From: JAGQTE01 sp964648005
GTDB lineage: Bacteria; Actinomycetota; Acidimicrobiia; Acidimicrobiales; Acidimicrobilacustridaceae
NCBI GenBank assembly: GCA_964648005.1
Contig: CAZYKR010000239.1
Location: 1-6,824, forward strand
Direction of reading: 5' to 3'
DNA: 6,824 bases
Both the position numbers and the translations under genes were made by a program. Shown here piece after piece: positions 1 to 5,791 of the stretch. Position 1 is the stretch's first letter; each line of letters starts with the position of its first letter. Under the pieces are notes generated by a model, which did not search any database, was not told where the DNA came from, and was given only the letters and a program-made list of their open reading frames with translations.

Positions 1-170
1 GACGAGGCAGCAGGCAGTGAGCCGGCACTGCACGCGCCGGCGCCGAGGATCGCCACGATCCCGGCGACGGCCGCGGCGCGCCGACCACGCCGGCGCGGGG
101 TCGGCGGCACCCCGCGCGGCGGCGGGGCGCCCGTGCCTCGGGCAGGTGTCGGCGGTTCGAGATCAGACAT
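1..170 (-). CDS. N-terminal part of a membrane-anchored or exported protein, unrecognised
   Basis: A reading frame on the minus strand starts at ATG (170-168) and stays open for 56 codons to the window edge, so only the N-terminus is present. The start is supported by AGGAG (180-176) five bases upstream. The protein begins MSDLEPPTPARGTGAPPP, giving a Pro-rich tail, then an Arg cluster (RRRGRR, about residues 26-31), then a hydrophobic stretch (AAAVAGIVAILGAGAC, about residues 32-47) followed by Ser/Ala-rich sequence. This is a signal peptide or signal anchor. The Cys at about residue 47 preceded by GAGA could be a poor lipobox, so a lipoprotein is possible but not certain. Function cannot be told from this fragment. 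It is divergent from the glycosidase gene and shares a 174-base intergenic region with repeated regulatory boxes, so it may belong to the same regulon. Confidence 0.75.
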   Translation of the reverse strand, partial: MSDLEPPTPARGTGAPPPRGVPPTPRRRGRRAAAVAGIVAILGAGACSAGSLPAAS

Positions 171-226
171 CGGAGCTCCTGGTCGGCAGGCGGATGTCCC
201 CACGGTGGCGCCGGCACCTGTGAGGT

Positions 227-323
227 ACCGCAGAGCGGACGCAGAGCTTGCACAGTCGTGAAGCGCAGCGGTCCGCTCGCGCTCTGCGGGCCTTCGCCGG
301 GAGCTCTGCGCCAGCTCTCAGGT
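227..323. promoter_or_regulatory. Array of 11-base-phased GCTCTGCG boxes in the divergent intergenic region
   Basis: The 8-mer GCTCTGCG occurs four times here. Two copies are on the minus strand (247-240 and 236-229, 11 bases apart) and two on the plus strand (281-288 and 303-310, 22 bases apart). The plus-strand series continues in phase with the AGCTCTCAGGT box at 313-323. Weaker boxes fill the other 11-base steps (269-279 and 291-301). The two orientations create a perfect 10-base inverted repeat (228-237 with 280-289) and an 8-base one (233-240 with 271-278). Tandem sites at one helical turn are typical of winged-helix OmpR/PhoB-family response regulators. The regulator is not in the window, so its identity is inference. 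Confidence 0.6.
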
Positions 324-344
324 GGGCGTCATACGACTGTCGCC
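302..344 (+). promoter_or_regulatory. Promoter of the glycosidase/glycosyltransferase unit, likely activator-dependent and leaderless
   Basis: Two tandem 11-base boxes, AGCTCTGCGCC (302-312) and AGCTCTCAGGT (313-323), are followed after 8 bases by a -10-like TACGAC (332-337). Transcription would begin about 7 bases later, at or next to the A of ATG 345. There is no recognisable -35 hexamer. The boxes occupy that position, as in PhoB-type class II activation. The same element, with the same spacing, lies upstream of the DUF4956 gene, which is the main support for this call. Confidence 0.65.
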
Positions 345-1496
345 ATGCAGCCGAGCAACCCCACCTCCGACCTCGCCTCGACGTCCGACGCGGCGACCTG
401 GCCGCTCGTCCCGCCCGTCGCTCCGCCGAGCGACGCGGCGGCGGGCGGTCCGCCACACGCCGGTCCGCCACCGTCCGATCCGCTGACCGGCCCCTCCCTC
501 GCCGGCACCTCCCCAGCCGGCCGCTCGCGACCGCCGAAGCGACGGCGCCTGATGACGCGCGTGCTCGGCGTGCTGGGCGCCCTGTCCATCGTGCTGGCCG
601 TCACCGCCTACTGGGCGCTCGACCGCTACGTCATCGACCACGTCGAGATCGAGGACGTCTCGGCCTACGAGGCCCAGGTGCTCGGCAGCGGGCAATCATC
701 GACCGGCGCCGCCGCCGTCGCTTCAGCGGCGAGCGCCGACGAGGCCGTGATCACCGGCAACACCGCCACCTCGGACACCGCCACCATCGAGATCTCGACC
801 GTGGTCACCGGATCGGGCCGCAACCAGGTGACCTACTACGTCGCCGACGTGCAGCTCGCCGAGGGCACGGCGCTGCGCAGCGCCTTCGCCGAGGACAAGT
901 TCGGCACCAACATCGTCGCCGACACCTCCGACATCGCCACCGACGTCGGCGCCGTGTTCGCCATCAACGGCGACTACTACGGCTACCGCGACAGCGGCAT
1001 CGTCATCCGCAACGGCGTGCTCTACCGCGACGACGGTGCCCGCACCGGCTTGGCCATCTACGCCGACGGCACCATGCGGATCTACGACGAGACGACGACG
1101 TCGGGCGAGGAGCTGTTGGCCGAGGGCGTGTGGAACACCTTGTCGTTCGGACCGGCCCTCGTCGACGGCGGGGAGGTCGTCGCCGGCATCGACCAGGTCG
1201 AGGTCGACACCAACTTCGGCAACCACTCGATCCAGGGCAACCAGCCCCGCACCGGCATCGGCCTCATCGACACCAACCACTTCGTGTTCGTCGTCGTCGA
1301 CGGGCGCTCCGAGGGTTACAGCCGGGGCGTCACCATGACCGAGTTCGCCCAGATCTTCGACGACCTCGGCGTCGAGGTCGCCTACAACCTCGACGGCGGC
1401 GGCAGCTCGACCATGGTCTTCGACGGCGATCTGGTCAACAACCCCCTCGGCAAGGGGGCCGAGCGGGGCACCAGCGACATCCTCTACGTGGCCTGA
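345..1496 (+). CDS. Membrane-anchored phosphodiester glycosidase family protein (NAGPA domain)
   Basis: The 383-residue protein has a Pro/Ala/Ser-rich cytoplasmic tail (1-64), a basic patch (PKRRR, 64-68), one membrane helix (about 71-92) and an outer domain. The outer domain carries the landmarks of the NAGPA / exopolysaccharide-related family: AINGDYYGY (206-214), PRTGIG (301-306), VVVDGR (316-321), YNLDGGGSSTMV (347-358) and RGTSDILYV at the end. Family members cleave sugar-1-phosphodiester bonds, as in removal of GlcNAc from GlcNAc-phospho-mannose in animals; bacterial substrates are often glycopolymers. An upstream in-frame GTG (258) would give 29 more residues, but they would run through the promoter boxes. 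ATG 345 is chosen because the -10 lies just before it and no Shine-Dalgarno site is needed for a leaderless message. The gene is followed after 12 bases by the glycosyltransferase gene, so the two are probably cotranscribed. The actual substrate is unknown. Confidence 0.88.
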   Translation: MQPSNPTSDLASTSDAATWPLVPPVAPPSDAAAGGPPHAGPPPSDPLTGPSLAGTSPAGRSRPPKRRRLMTRVLGVLGALSIVLAVTAYWALDRYVIDHVEIEDVSAYEAQVLGSGQSSTGAAAVASAASADEAVITGNTATSDTATIEISTVVTGSGRNQVTYYVADVQLAEGTALRSAFAEDKFGTNIVADTSDIATDVGAVFAINGDYYGYRDSGIVIRNGVLYRDDGARTGLAIYADGTMRIYDETTTSGEELLAEGVWNTLSFGPALVDGGEVVAGIDQVEVDTNFGNHSIQGNQPRTGIGLIDTNHFVFVVVDGRSEGYSRGVTMTEFAQIFDDLGVEVAYNLDGGGSSTMVFDGDLVNNPLGKGAERGTSDILYVA

Positions 1497-1508
1497 TCGG
1501 AGCGTTCG

Positions 1509-2585
1509 ATGATCGTCCTCATCCCCGCCTACGAACCCGACCAGCGCCTCGTGGACCTGATCCGGGCCATCCGCTCTGCCGAGCCGGAGCAGCGGATCCT
1601 CGTCGTCGACGACGGCAGCGGCCCCGCCTACGCCGACGTGTTCGCCGCCGCCCGCTTCGCCGGCGCCGACGTGATCGGCCACCCGACCAACCGCGGCAAG
1701 GGGTACGCCCTGCGAGCCGGCTTCGCCCACATCCGCCGCCGCCATCCCGGCGAGGACGTGGTGTGCGCCGACTGCGACGGCCAGCACACGCTCGCCGATC
1801 TGACCAAGGTCGCCGAGGCGCTGCGCGCCCACCGCGACGGCATCGTGCTCGGTGCCCGCCAGTTCGTCGGCGACGTCCCTGCCCGCAGCCGGTTCGGCAA
1901 CACCGTGACCCGCGTCCTGTTCGGTCGCGTCACCGGCATCCCGCTCACCGATACGCAGACCGGGCTGCGCGGCTACCCGGCATGGATGCTCGGCTGGCTC
2001 GACACCATCGGCGGAGACCGCTTCGAGTACGAGCTCGACGTCCTGCTGGCGGCGCGCCGGGCAGGCTTCGCCTTCCACGAGGTGCCGATCGAGACGATCT
2101 ACCTCGACGACAACGCCTCGTCGCACTTCCGCACCTTCCGCGACTCGTTCCGGGTGTACGTCCCGCTCGTGAAGTTCTCGCTGTCCTCGCTCAGCGCCTT
2201 CGTCATCGACGCCACGCTGCTGTTCGTGCTGATGGCGGCGACCGGCAACCTGCTGGCATCCGTCGTCGTCGCCCGGGTGGTGAGCGCGTCGGTGAACTTC
2301 GCCGTGAACCGCAGGCTCGTCTTCCACAGCGACCGCCCTGCCGCGGCGTCGGCGCTGCGCTACGGCGGGCTCGTCGTGACGCTGCTCGCTGCCAACTACG
2401 CGCTGCTGTACGGCCTGACCGAGCTCGGGGCCGTACCGCTCGGGTGGGCGAAGCTCGTCACCGAGCTGACCCTGTTCCTCGTCAGCTACCAGGTCCAACG
2501 CCTGGTGGTGTTCGCCGGGCGCCGTCATGAGCTGCCGGCGCCCGCCGTGGCGCCGGTGGCGCCGGCCGAGCGCCACGCCGCCTGA
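1509..2585 (+). CDS. GT2 glycosyltransferase fused to a GtrA-like membrane domain
   Basis: The 358-residue protein has two parts. Residues 1-215 are a GT-A fold family 2 glycosyltransferase like dolichyl/undecaprenyl-phosphate sugar synthases: IPAYEP (5-10), VVDDGSG (32-38), NRGKGYALRAG (61-71), the metal-binding DCDGQH (88-93, usually DADGQ), DTQTGLRG (148-155) and RFEYELD (171-177). Residues about 222-335 are a GtrA domain with four predicted membrane helices and the hallmark RVVSASVNFAVNRRLVF (256-272). The first half would transfer a sugar from a nucleotide donor to a polyprenyl phosphate, and GtrA-type domains are linked to flipping or presenting such lipids. The start is ATG 1509 with GGAG (1499-1502) six bases upstream. 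With the adjacent glycosidase this implies a surface glycan or glycophosphate substrate. Sugar identity cannot be read from sequence. Confidence 0.9.
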   Translation: MIVLIPAYEPDQRLVDLIRAIRSAEPEQRILVVDDGSGPAYADVFAAARFAGADVIGHPTNRGKGYALRAGFAHIRRRHPGEDVVCADCDGQHTLADLTKVAEALRAHRDGIVLGARQFVGDVPARSRFGNTVTRVLFGRVTGIPLTDTQTGLRGYPAWMLGWLDTIGGDRFEYELDVLLAARRAGFAFHEVPIETIYLDDNASSHFRTFRDSFRVYVPLVKFSLSSLSAFVIDATLLFVLMAATGNLLASVVVARVVSASVNFAVNRRLVFHSDRPAAASALRYGGLVVTLLAANYALLYGLTELGAVPLGWAKLVTELTLFLVSYQVQRLVVFAGRRHELPAPAVAPVAPAERHAA

Positions 2586-2610
2586 GCCGCGCCCCGCACC
2601 TGCGCCGCCC

Positions 2611-2640
2611 CGCCGACACGGCGCGACGGTCCCAGGGACC
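2611..2640. other. Two small hairpins between the two transcription units
   Basis: Downstream of the GT2-GtrA stop codon are CGCCG-ACA-CGGCG (2611-2623) and GGTCCC-A-GGGACC (2628-2640). Either could fold in RNA and help end the first unit. Neither is followed by a run of T, so an intrinsic terminator is not demonstrated. Confidence 0.25.
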
Positions 2641-2648
2641 TCCCCGCC

Positions 2649-2708
2649 GGCGCTGCAGAAGCTCTCAGGTTCGCTTCGTACAACGTTTCCAACCCGTTCA
2701 CCTGGAGG
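2649..2708 (+). promoter_or_regulatory. Promoter and ribosome binding site of the DUF4956-VTC-CotH operon
   Basis: AGCTCTCAGGT (2660-2670) is followed after exactly 8 bases by a -10-like TACAAC (2679-2684). One 11-base step upstream is a related box containing GCGCTGC (2650-2656). The start of transcription is predicted near A2691, giving a leader of about 26 bases. It contains the Shine-Dalgarno site GGAGG (2704-2708), nine bases before ATG 2718. The element matches the promoter at 302-337 in sequence and spacing, so both units are probably controlled by the same activator. Confidence 0.65.
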
Positions 2709-2717
2709 CCACCCACC

Positions 2718-3347
2718 ATGTCCCGCACGATCCTGTTCGCCGTCGACCTCGCCGCCATCGCCGTGATGGTCTTCGCGCTCTACTTCCCCCGGCACCGCCG
2801 GCGGGACATGGTGGTCGCCTACCTCGTCGTGAACCTCGGCGTGCTCGCCGTCGCCGACGCGTTGGCCTCGAGCGGCCTCAACGCCGGCCTCGGCCTCGGC
2901 CTGTTCGGTGTCTTGTCGATCATCCGCCTGCGCTCCGCCGAGCTGGACCAGGCCGAGATCGCCTACTTCTTCGCCGCGCTGGCCATCGGGCTGCTGGGCG
3001 GCCTGGCCGAGACGCCTCAGGGGCTCGCACCAGCGCTGATGGTGGCGATCGTCGTCGCCCTCGCCGTCGGCGATCACCCGGCGCTGTTTCGCCGATACCG
3101 CCACCAGACCGTCACCCTCGACCAGGCCTTCACGGACGAGGGAGCGCTGCGAGCGCACCTCGAACGGCTGCTGGGCGGCACCGTGCATCGCCTGACCGTC
3201 CGCAAGGTCGACCTCGTGACCGACACCACCGTCGTCGAGGTCCGCTACGAGATCCCCGACGCCCCGACCCCCGCCGGCCGCCCGGCAGCGACCTCCAGCG
3301 CTGCTGCGGCGGTCGGCGGCACGGCCCTGACCGGATCAGCCCGATGA
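2718..3347 (+). CDS. DUF4956 family membrane protein, partner of the polyphosphate polymerase
   Basis: The 209-residue protein has about five hydrophobic segments (roughly 5-24, 31-50, 56-69, 81-97, 103-118), the last two separated by a short polar loop. A conserved-looking FGVLSIIRLRS (63-73) precedes the acidic stretch AELDQAE. A soluble C-terminal domain follows (about 129-180), with alternating beta-like and helical stretches, and then an Ala/Thr/Ser-rich tail. This matches DUF4956, a family that is repeatedly found next to VTC-domain polyphosphate polymerases and CotH proteins, as here. It is likely the membrane anchor or conduit for the product of the next gene; that is inference from the pairing. 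The start is fixed by GGAGG at 2704-2708. Its TGA overlaps the next ATG (ATGA, 3344-3347), indicating translational coupling. Confidence 0.85.
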   Translation: MSRTILFAVDLAAIAVMVFALYFPRHRRRDMVVAYLVVNLGVLAVADALASSGLNAGLGLGLFGVLSIIRLRSAELDQAEIAYFFAALAIGLLGGLAETPQGLAPALMVAIVVALAVGDHPALFRRYRHQTVTLDQAFTDEGALRAHLERLLGGTVHRLTVRKVDLVTDTTVVEVRYEIPDAPTPAGRPAATSSAAAAVGGTALTGSAR

Positions 3348-4252
3348 GCGGCGCCGTGGCCACCCTCCCCACGCCCGCCGCCCCGGCACCCCCCGCAGGC
3401 CGGTCCGATGCCGCCGAGACGGTCGCGCTGCGAGCCGTCGGCGCCCGGGTCGCCGATCTGCTGGCCGACCGGCCACCGGTGGGCGTCGCCGAGCTCGTCG
3501 ACCAGGCGGCGCTGCTGCGCCGCTTCGACCGCAAGTACGTCGTGCCCTCGGCGGCGGTCGTGACGCTGCTCGAACACCTTCCCGCCGACATCGCCGTGCT
3601 GCGCATCGACGACGTGGACGCCTTCGGCTACGACACCGTGTACTTCGACACGCCGGATCTGCGGGCCTATCTCGACGCCGCCCGCAGCCGCCCGGCGCGG
3701 TGGAAGGTCCGGGTGCGCACGTACCTCGACAGCGGCGACGTCTGGTGCGAGGTCAAGGTCCGCGACCGCCGAGGCGAGACGATCAAGCACCGACGGCCCC
3801 GCCACCACGGCACCGGCGCGTCGCTGCGCCTCGCCGAACCGCCGGGCCCGACGGTCGCCGCGTCCGCGCTGCACCACGTCGAGCAGCGGTTCGTGACGAC
3901 GGCGGCGCCAGGGATCCCCGTCGATCACCTCATCCCGGTGCTGCGCACCCGCTACCGGCGCGTGACGCTCCTCGACCGTGCCACGCGCAGCCGCATCACC
4001 ATCGACGACGCGCTGTGCTGCGAGGACGCCGGCGGCGCCGTGGCCCGCTTCGCCGGCTCCGCCATCGTCGAGACCAAGGCACCCGGCGGTCCCTCCGCCA
4101 TCGACCGGACGCTGTGGCGCCTCGGCCATCGGCCCCGGCGCTTCTCCAAGTACGCCACCGGACTCGCCGCGCTCCACCCGGAGCTGCCGGCCAACCGCTG
4201 GCACCAGACACTTGTTCGCACCCACCCGCTCCTCGAAGGACGCCTGCCATGA
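3344..4252 (+). CDS. VTC-domain polyphosphate polymerase family protein
   Basis: The 302-residue protein begins with an Ala/Pro-rich tail (1-20) and then carries the tunnel-fold VTC domain. Basic and acidic residues line it in the expected order: RRFDRKYVV (59-67), VYFDT (99-103), KVRVRTY (121-127), CEVKVR (135-140), KHR (148-150), RTRYRRVTL (201-209), ITIDD (218-222), VETKA (242-246) and RRFSKYATG (265-273). In yeast Vtc4 this domain makes polyphosphate from ATP inside a positively charged tunnel, and bacterial relatives are annotated as polyphosphate polymerases. Unlike eukaryotic VTC proteins there is no SPX domain and no membrane segment, so the coupled DUF4956 protein probably supplies membrane attachment. 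No strong Shine-Dalgarno site precedes ATG 3344, so expression is likely coupled to the upstream gene. All key positions seem intact, so I expect an active enzyme. Confidence 0.9.
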   Translation: MSGAVATLPTPAAPAPPAGRSDAAETVALRAVGARVADLLADRPPVGVAELVDQAALLRRFDRKYVVPSAAVVTLLEHLPADIAVLRIDDVDAFGYDTVYFDTPDLRAYLDAARSRPARWKVRVRTYLDSGDVWCEVKVRDRRGETIKHRRPRHHGTGASLRLAEPPGPTVAASALHHVEQRFVTTAAPGIPVDHLIPVLRTRYRRVTLLDRATRSRITIDDALCCEDAGGAVARFAGSAIVETKAPGGPSAIDRTLWRLGHRPRRFSKYATGLAALHPELPANRWHQTLVRTHPLLEGRLP

Positions 4253-5721
4253 ACCTCCCGCCCCATCCCCCGACACCCCAGTTCCCGACACCCCAGTCCC
4301 CGACACCCCAGCCCCCGACGCCCGACGCCGGCCCGGCGCCCGGCGCGCCCGCCCGCCGTCGCCGCCGGTTCTGGCTGATCGGCACGCCGGTCCTCGTGTC
4401 GACAGCATTCCTCGCCGGTGCCGTCAGCGCCGTCGTGCGCACCGACGACGCGTCCACCGCCACGGCGGCCTCATCCGGCAACGCCTCGTCGAACGGCTTG
4501 GACGCCGCCACGGTGGCGGCGTCCGGCGAGCTCACCTCGGTCGATGCTGGCGACCTGCTCGACGACTCCACGGTGCACAGCATCTCGGTGACCTTCGACC
4601 AGGCCGACTACGACGCCATGATCGCCACCTACCAGTCGTCGTCCGACAAGGAGTGGATCGCCGCCACGGTCACCATCGACGGCGAGACCTACGAGAACGT
4701 CGGCCTGCGCCTGAAGGGCAACTCGTCCTTGCGCAGCCTGTCGGGCCGTGGCGGCCCCGCCGGCCCCGGCGGGCAGGTGTCGGCCGAGGATCCCGAGACG
4801 CTGCCGTGGCTGATCAAGCTCGACAAGTTCGTCGACGGCCAGGACCACGACGGCGTCGAGGAGCTCGTCATCCGCTCCAACGTCACCGAGACGGCGCTCA
4901 ACGAGGCGGTGGCGCTCGACCTGATGGAGCTCGCCGGCCTCGCCTCCCAGCAGGCCGTCGCCACGACGTTCTCGGTGAACGGCAGCGACGCCGTGCTGCG
5001 CCTGGCCGTCGAGCACCCCGACGACGAGTGGATCGAGCGCGTGTTCGGCACCGACGGTTCGCTCTACAAAGCGGAGAGCACCGGCGACTACTCCTACCGG
5101 GGCGATGACGCCGCCGAGTACGAGGAGGTCTTCGACCTGGAGTCCGGCGACGACGAGGCGCTCGAGCACCTCACCGCCTTCCTCGAGTTCGTCAACGAGT
5201 CCGATGACGCCACCTTCGCCGCCGAGCTGTCGTCGTGGCTCGACGTCGATGCCTTCGCTACGTATCTGGCCATGCAGGACCTCGTCGACAACTTCGACGA
5301 CATCGACGGTCCCGGCAACAACTCCTACCTGTACTACGACCCGTCGACCGGCCAGATGACCGTCGTGCCCTGGGACCTGAACCTCGCCTTCGGGGTCATG
5401 AGCGGCACGCCGGCCACCGACGGCACCCAGGCCGGTGGCCCTGCCACGCCGGGCGGCCAGGCCGGTGGGCCCGGGGGCGGTGGACGGGCCCCCGGCGGCT
5501 TCGGTCGCTCGAACGTCCTCGTGACCCGCTTCCTGGAGAACGAGGACTTCGCCGCCATGAAGGCGACCGCCCTCACCGACCTCCAGGCGAGCCTGTTCGA
5601 CAGCGGTCAGGCCACCGCGGTGCTCGAGCGGTGGACCGCCCTGCTCGACGAGGCCGGCGTCGTCGACGCCGCCACCCTCTCCAGCGAATCGGAGGCGCTC
5701 GCCAGCAAGCTCTCGGCGTAG
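4249..5721 (+). CDS. Membrane-anchored CotH family protein (atypical kinase fold)
   Basis: The 490-residue protein starts at ATG 4249, overlapping the VTC stop as ATGA, with GAAGGA (4235-4240) eight bases upstream. In order it has a Pro-rich tail with PTPQ repeats (8-25), an Arg cluster (36-40), a membrane helix (about 41-63), a Ser/Thr/Ala linker and the CotH domain. Landmarks are SISVTFDQADYDAM (111-124), GLRLKGNSS (152-160), WLIKLDKF (187-194), SLYKAE (271-276), DNFDDI (347-352), NNSYLYYD (357-364) and VPWDLNLAFG (373-382). Bacillus CotH phosphorylates spore coat proteins; the role of non-spore homologues is open. A Gly/Pro-rich loop (384-420) follows the PWDLN motif, and a helical C-terminus (421-490) ends the protein. 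Location is predicted to be outside the membrane. The target is unknown; a product of the same operon or a surface protein are the obvious candidates. Confidence 0.9.
   Translation: MNLPPHPPTPQFPTPQSPTPQPPTPDAGPAPGAPARRRRRFWLIGTPVLVSTAFLAGAVSAVVRTDDASTATAASSGNASSNGLDAATVAASGELTSVDAGDLLDDSTVHSISVTFDQADYDAMIATYQSSSDKEWIAATVTIDGETYENVGLRLKGNSSLRSLSGRGGPAGPGGQVSAEDPETLPWLIKLDKFVDGQDHDGVEELVIRSNVTETALNEAVALDLMELAGLASQQAVATTFSVNGSDAVLRLAVEHPDDEWIERVFGTDGSLYKAESTGDYSYRGDDAAEYEEVFDLESGDDEALEHLTAFLEFVNESDDATFAAELSSWLDVDAFATYLAMQDLVDNFDDIDGPGNNSYLYYDPSTGQMTVVPWDLNLAFGVMSGTPATDGTQAGGPATPGGQAGGPGGGGRAPGGFGRSNVLVTRFLENEDFAAMKATALTDLQASLFDSGQATAVLERWTALLDEAGVVDAATLSSESEALASKLSA
4270..4326 (+). repeat. 15-base tandem repeat encoding PTPQ units
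   Basis: Three near-identical 15-base units built on CCGACACCCCAG, plus a fourth diverged one (CCGACGCCCGACG), encode PTPQF, PTPQS, PTPQP and PTPD in the cytoplasmic tail of the CotH protein. The phase is exact (G at 4272, 4287, 4302, 4317). Such repeats can change copy number by slippage without breaking the frame. Confidence 0.85.
5427..5468 (+). repeat. 12-base direct repeat in the Gly-rich loop of the CotH gene
   Basis: CCAGGCCGGTGG occurs at 5427-5438 and 5457-5468, 30 bases apart, encoding two QAGGP units (residues 394-398 and 404-408). Just downstream, CCGGGGGC (5471-5478) and GCCCCCGG (5488-5495) form a strong hairpin inside the coding region. Confidence 0.7.
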
Positions 5722-5779
5722 TGGCCATGATGGTCGCCTCGTGCGCGTCGTCCGACACCACGAGCCGACCCGAGGCCAC
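5721..5779. other. Large inverted repeat between the CotH and oxidoreductase genes
   Basis: GGTCGCCTCGTG (5732-5743) pairs with CACGAGCCGACC (5759-5770) with a single mismatch. Outside it, GTGGCC (5721-5726) pairs perfectly with GGCCAC (5774-5779), leaving an unequal bulge of 5 and 3 bases. The structure starts on the last base of the CotH stop codon and ends two bases before the next Shine-Dalgarno site. It could stop transcription of the CotH operon, protect its 3' end, or control the next gene. No T-run follows, so it is not a textbook intrinsic terminator. Confidence 0.6.
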
Positions 5780-5791
5780 CGGGGAGCCGAC

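Noticed and set aside
258..344. GTG start at 258 adding 29 residues to the glycosidase
   Set aside because: The segment contains the regulatory boxes and -10 element, and a good ATG lies at the predicted transcript start.
248..2530. Very long Arg/Pro-rich open frame on the plus strand
   Set aside because: It lies out of frame over the glycosidase and GT2-GtrA genes, and has the extreme Arg/Pro/His composition of a shadow frame in GC-rich DNA.
723..3188. 821-codon open frame on the minus strand
   Set aside because: It is antisense to three well-supported genes, has low-complexity Val/Gly/Asp/Glu/His composition and no family motif.
3700..4248. In-frame N-terminal extension of the CotH gene
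   Set aside because: It overlaps the VTC gene in another frame. ATG 4249 has a good ribosome site and the ATGA coupling pattern.
5708..5718. AGCTCTCGGCG near the end of the CotH gene, resembling the promoter box
   Set aside because: It differs at two positions, is within coding sequence and has no TAC-type -10 at the right distance.
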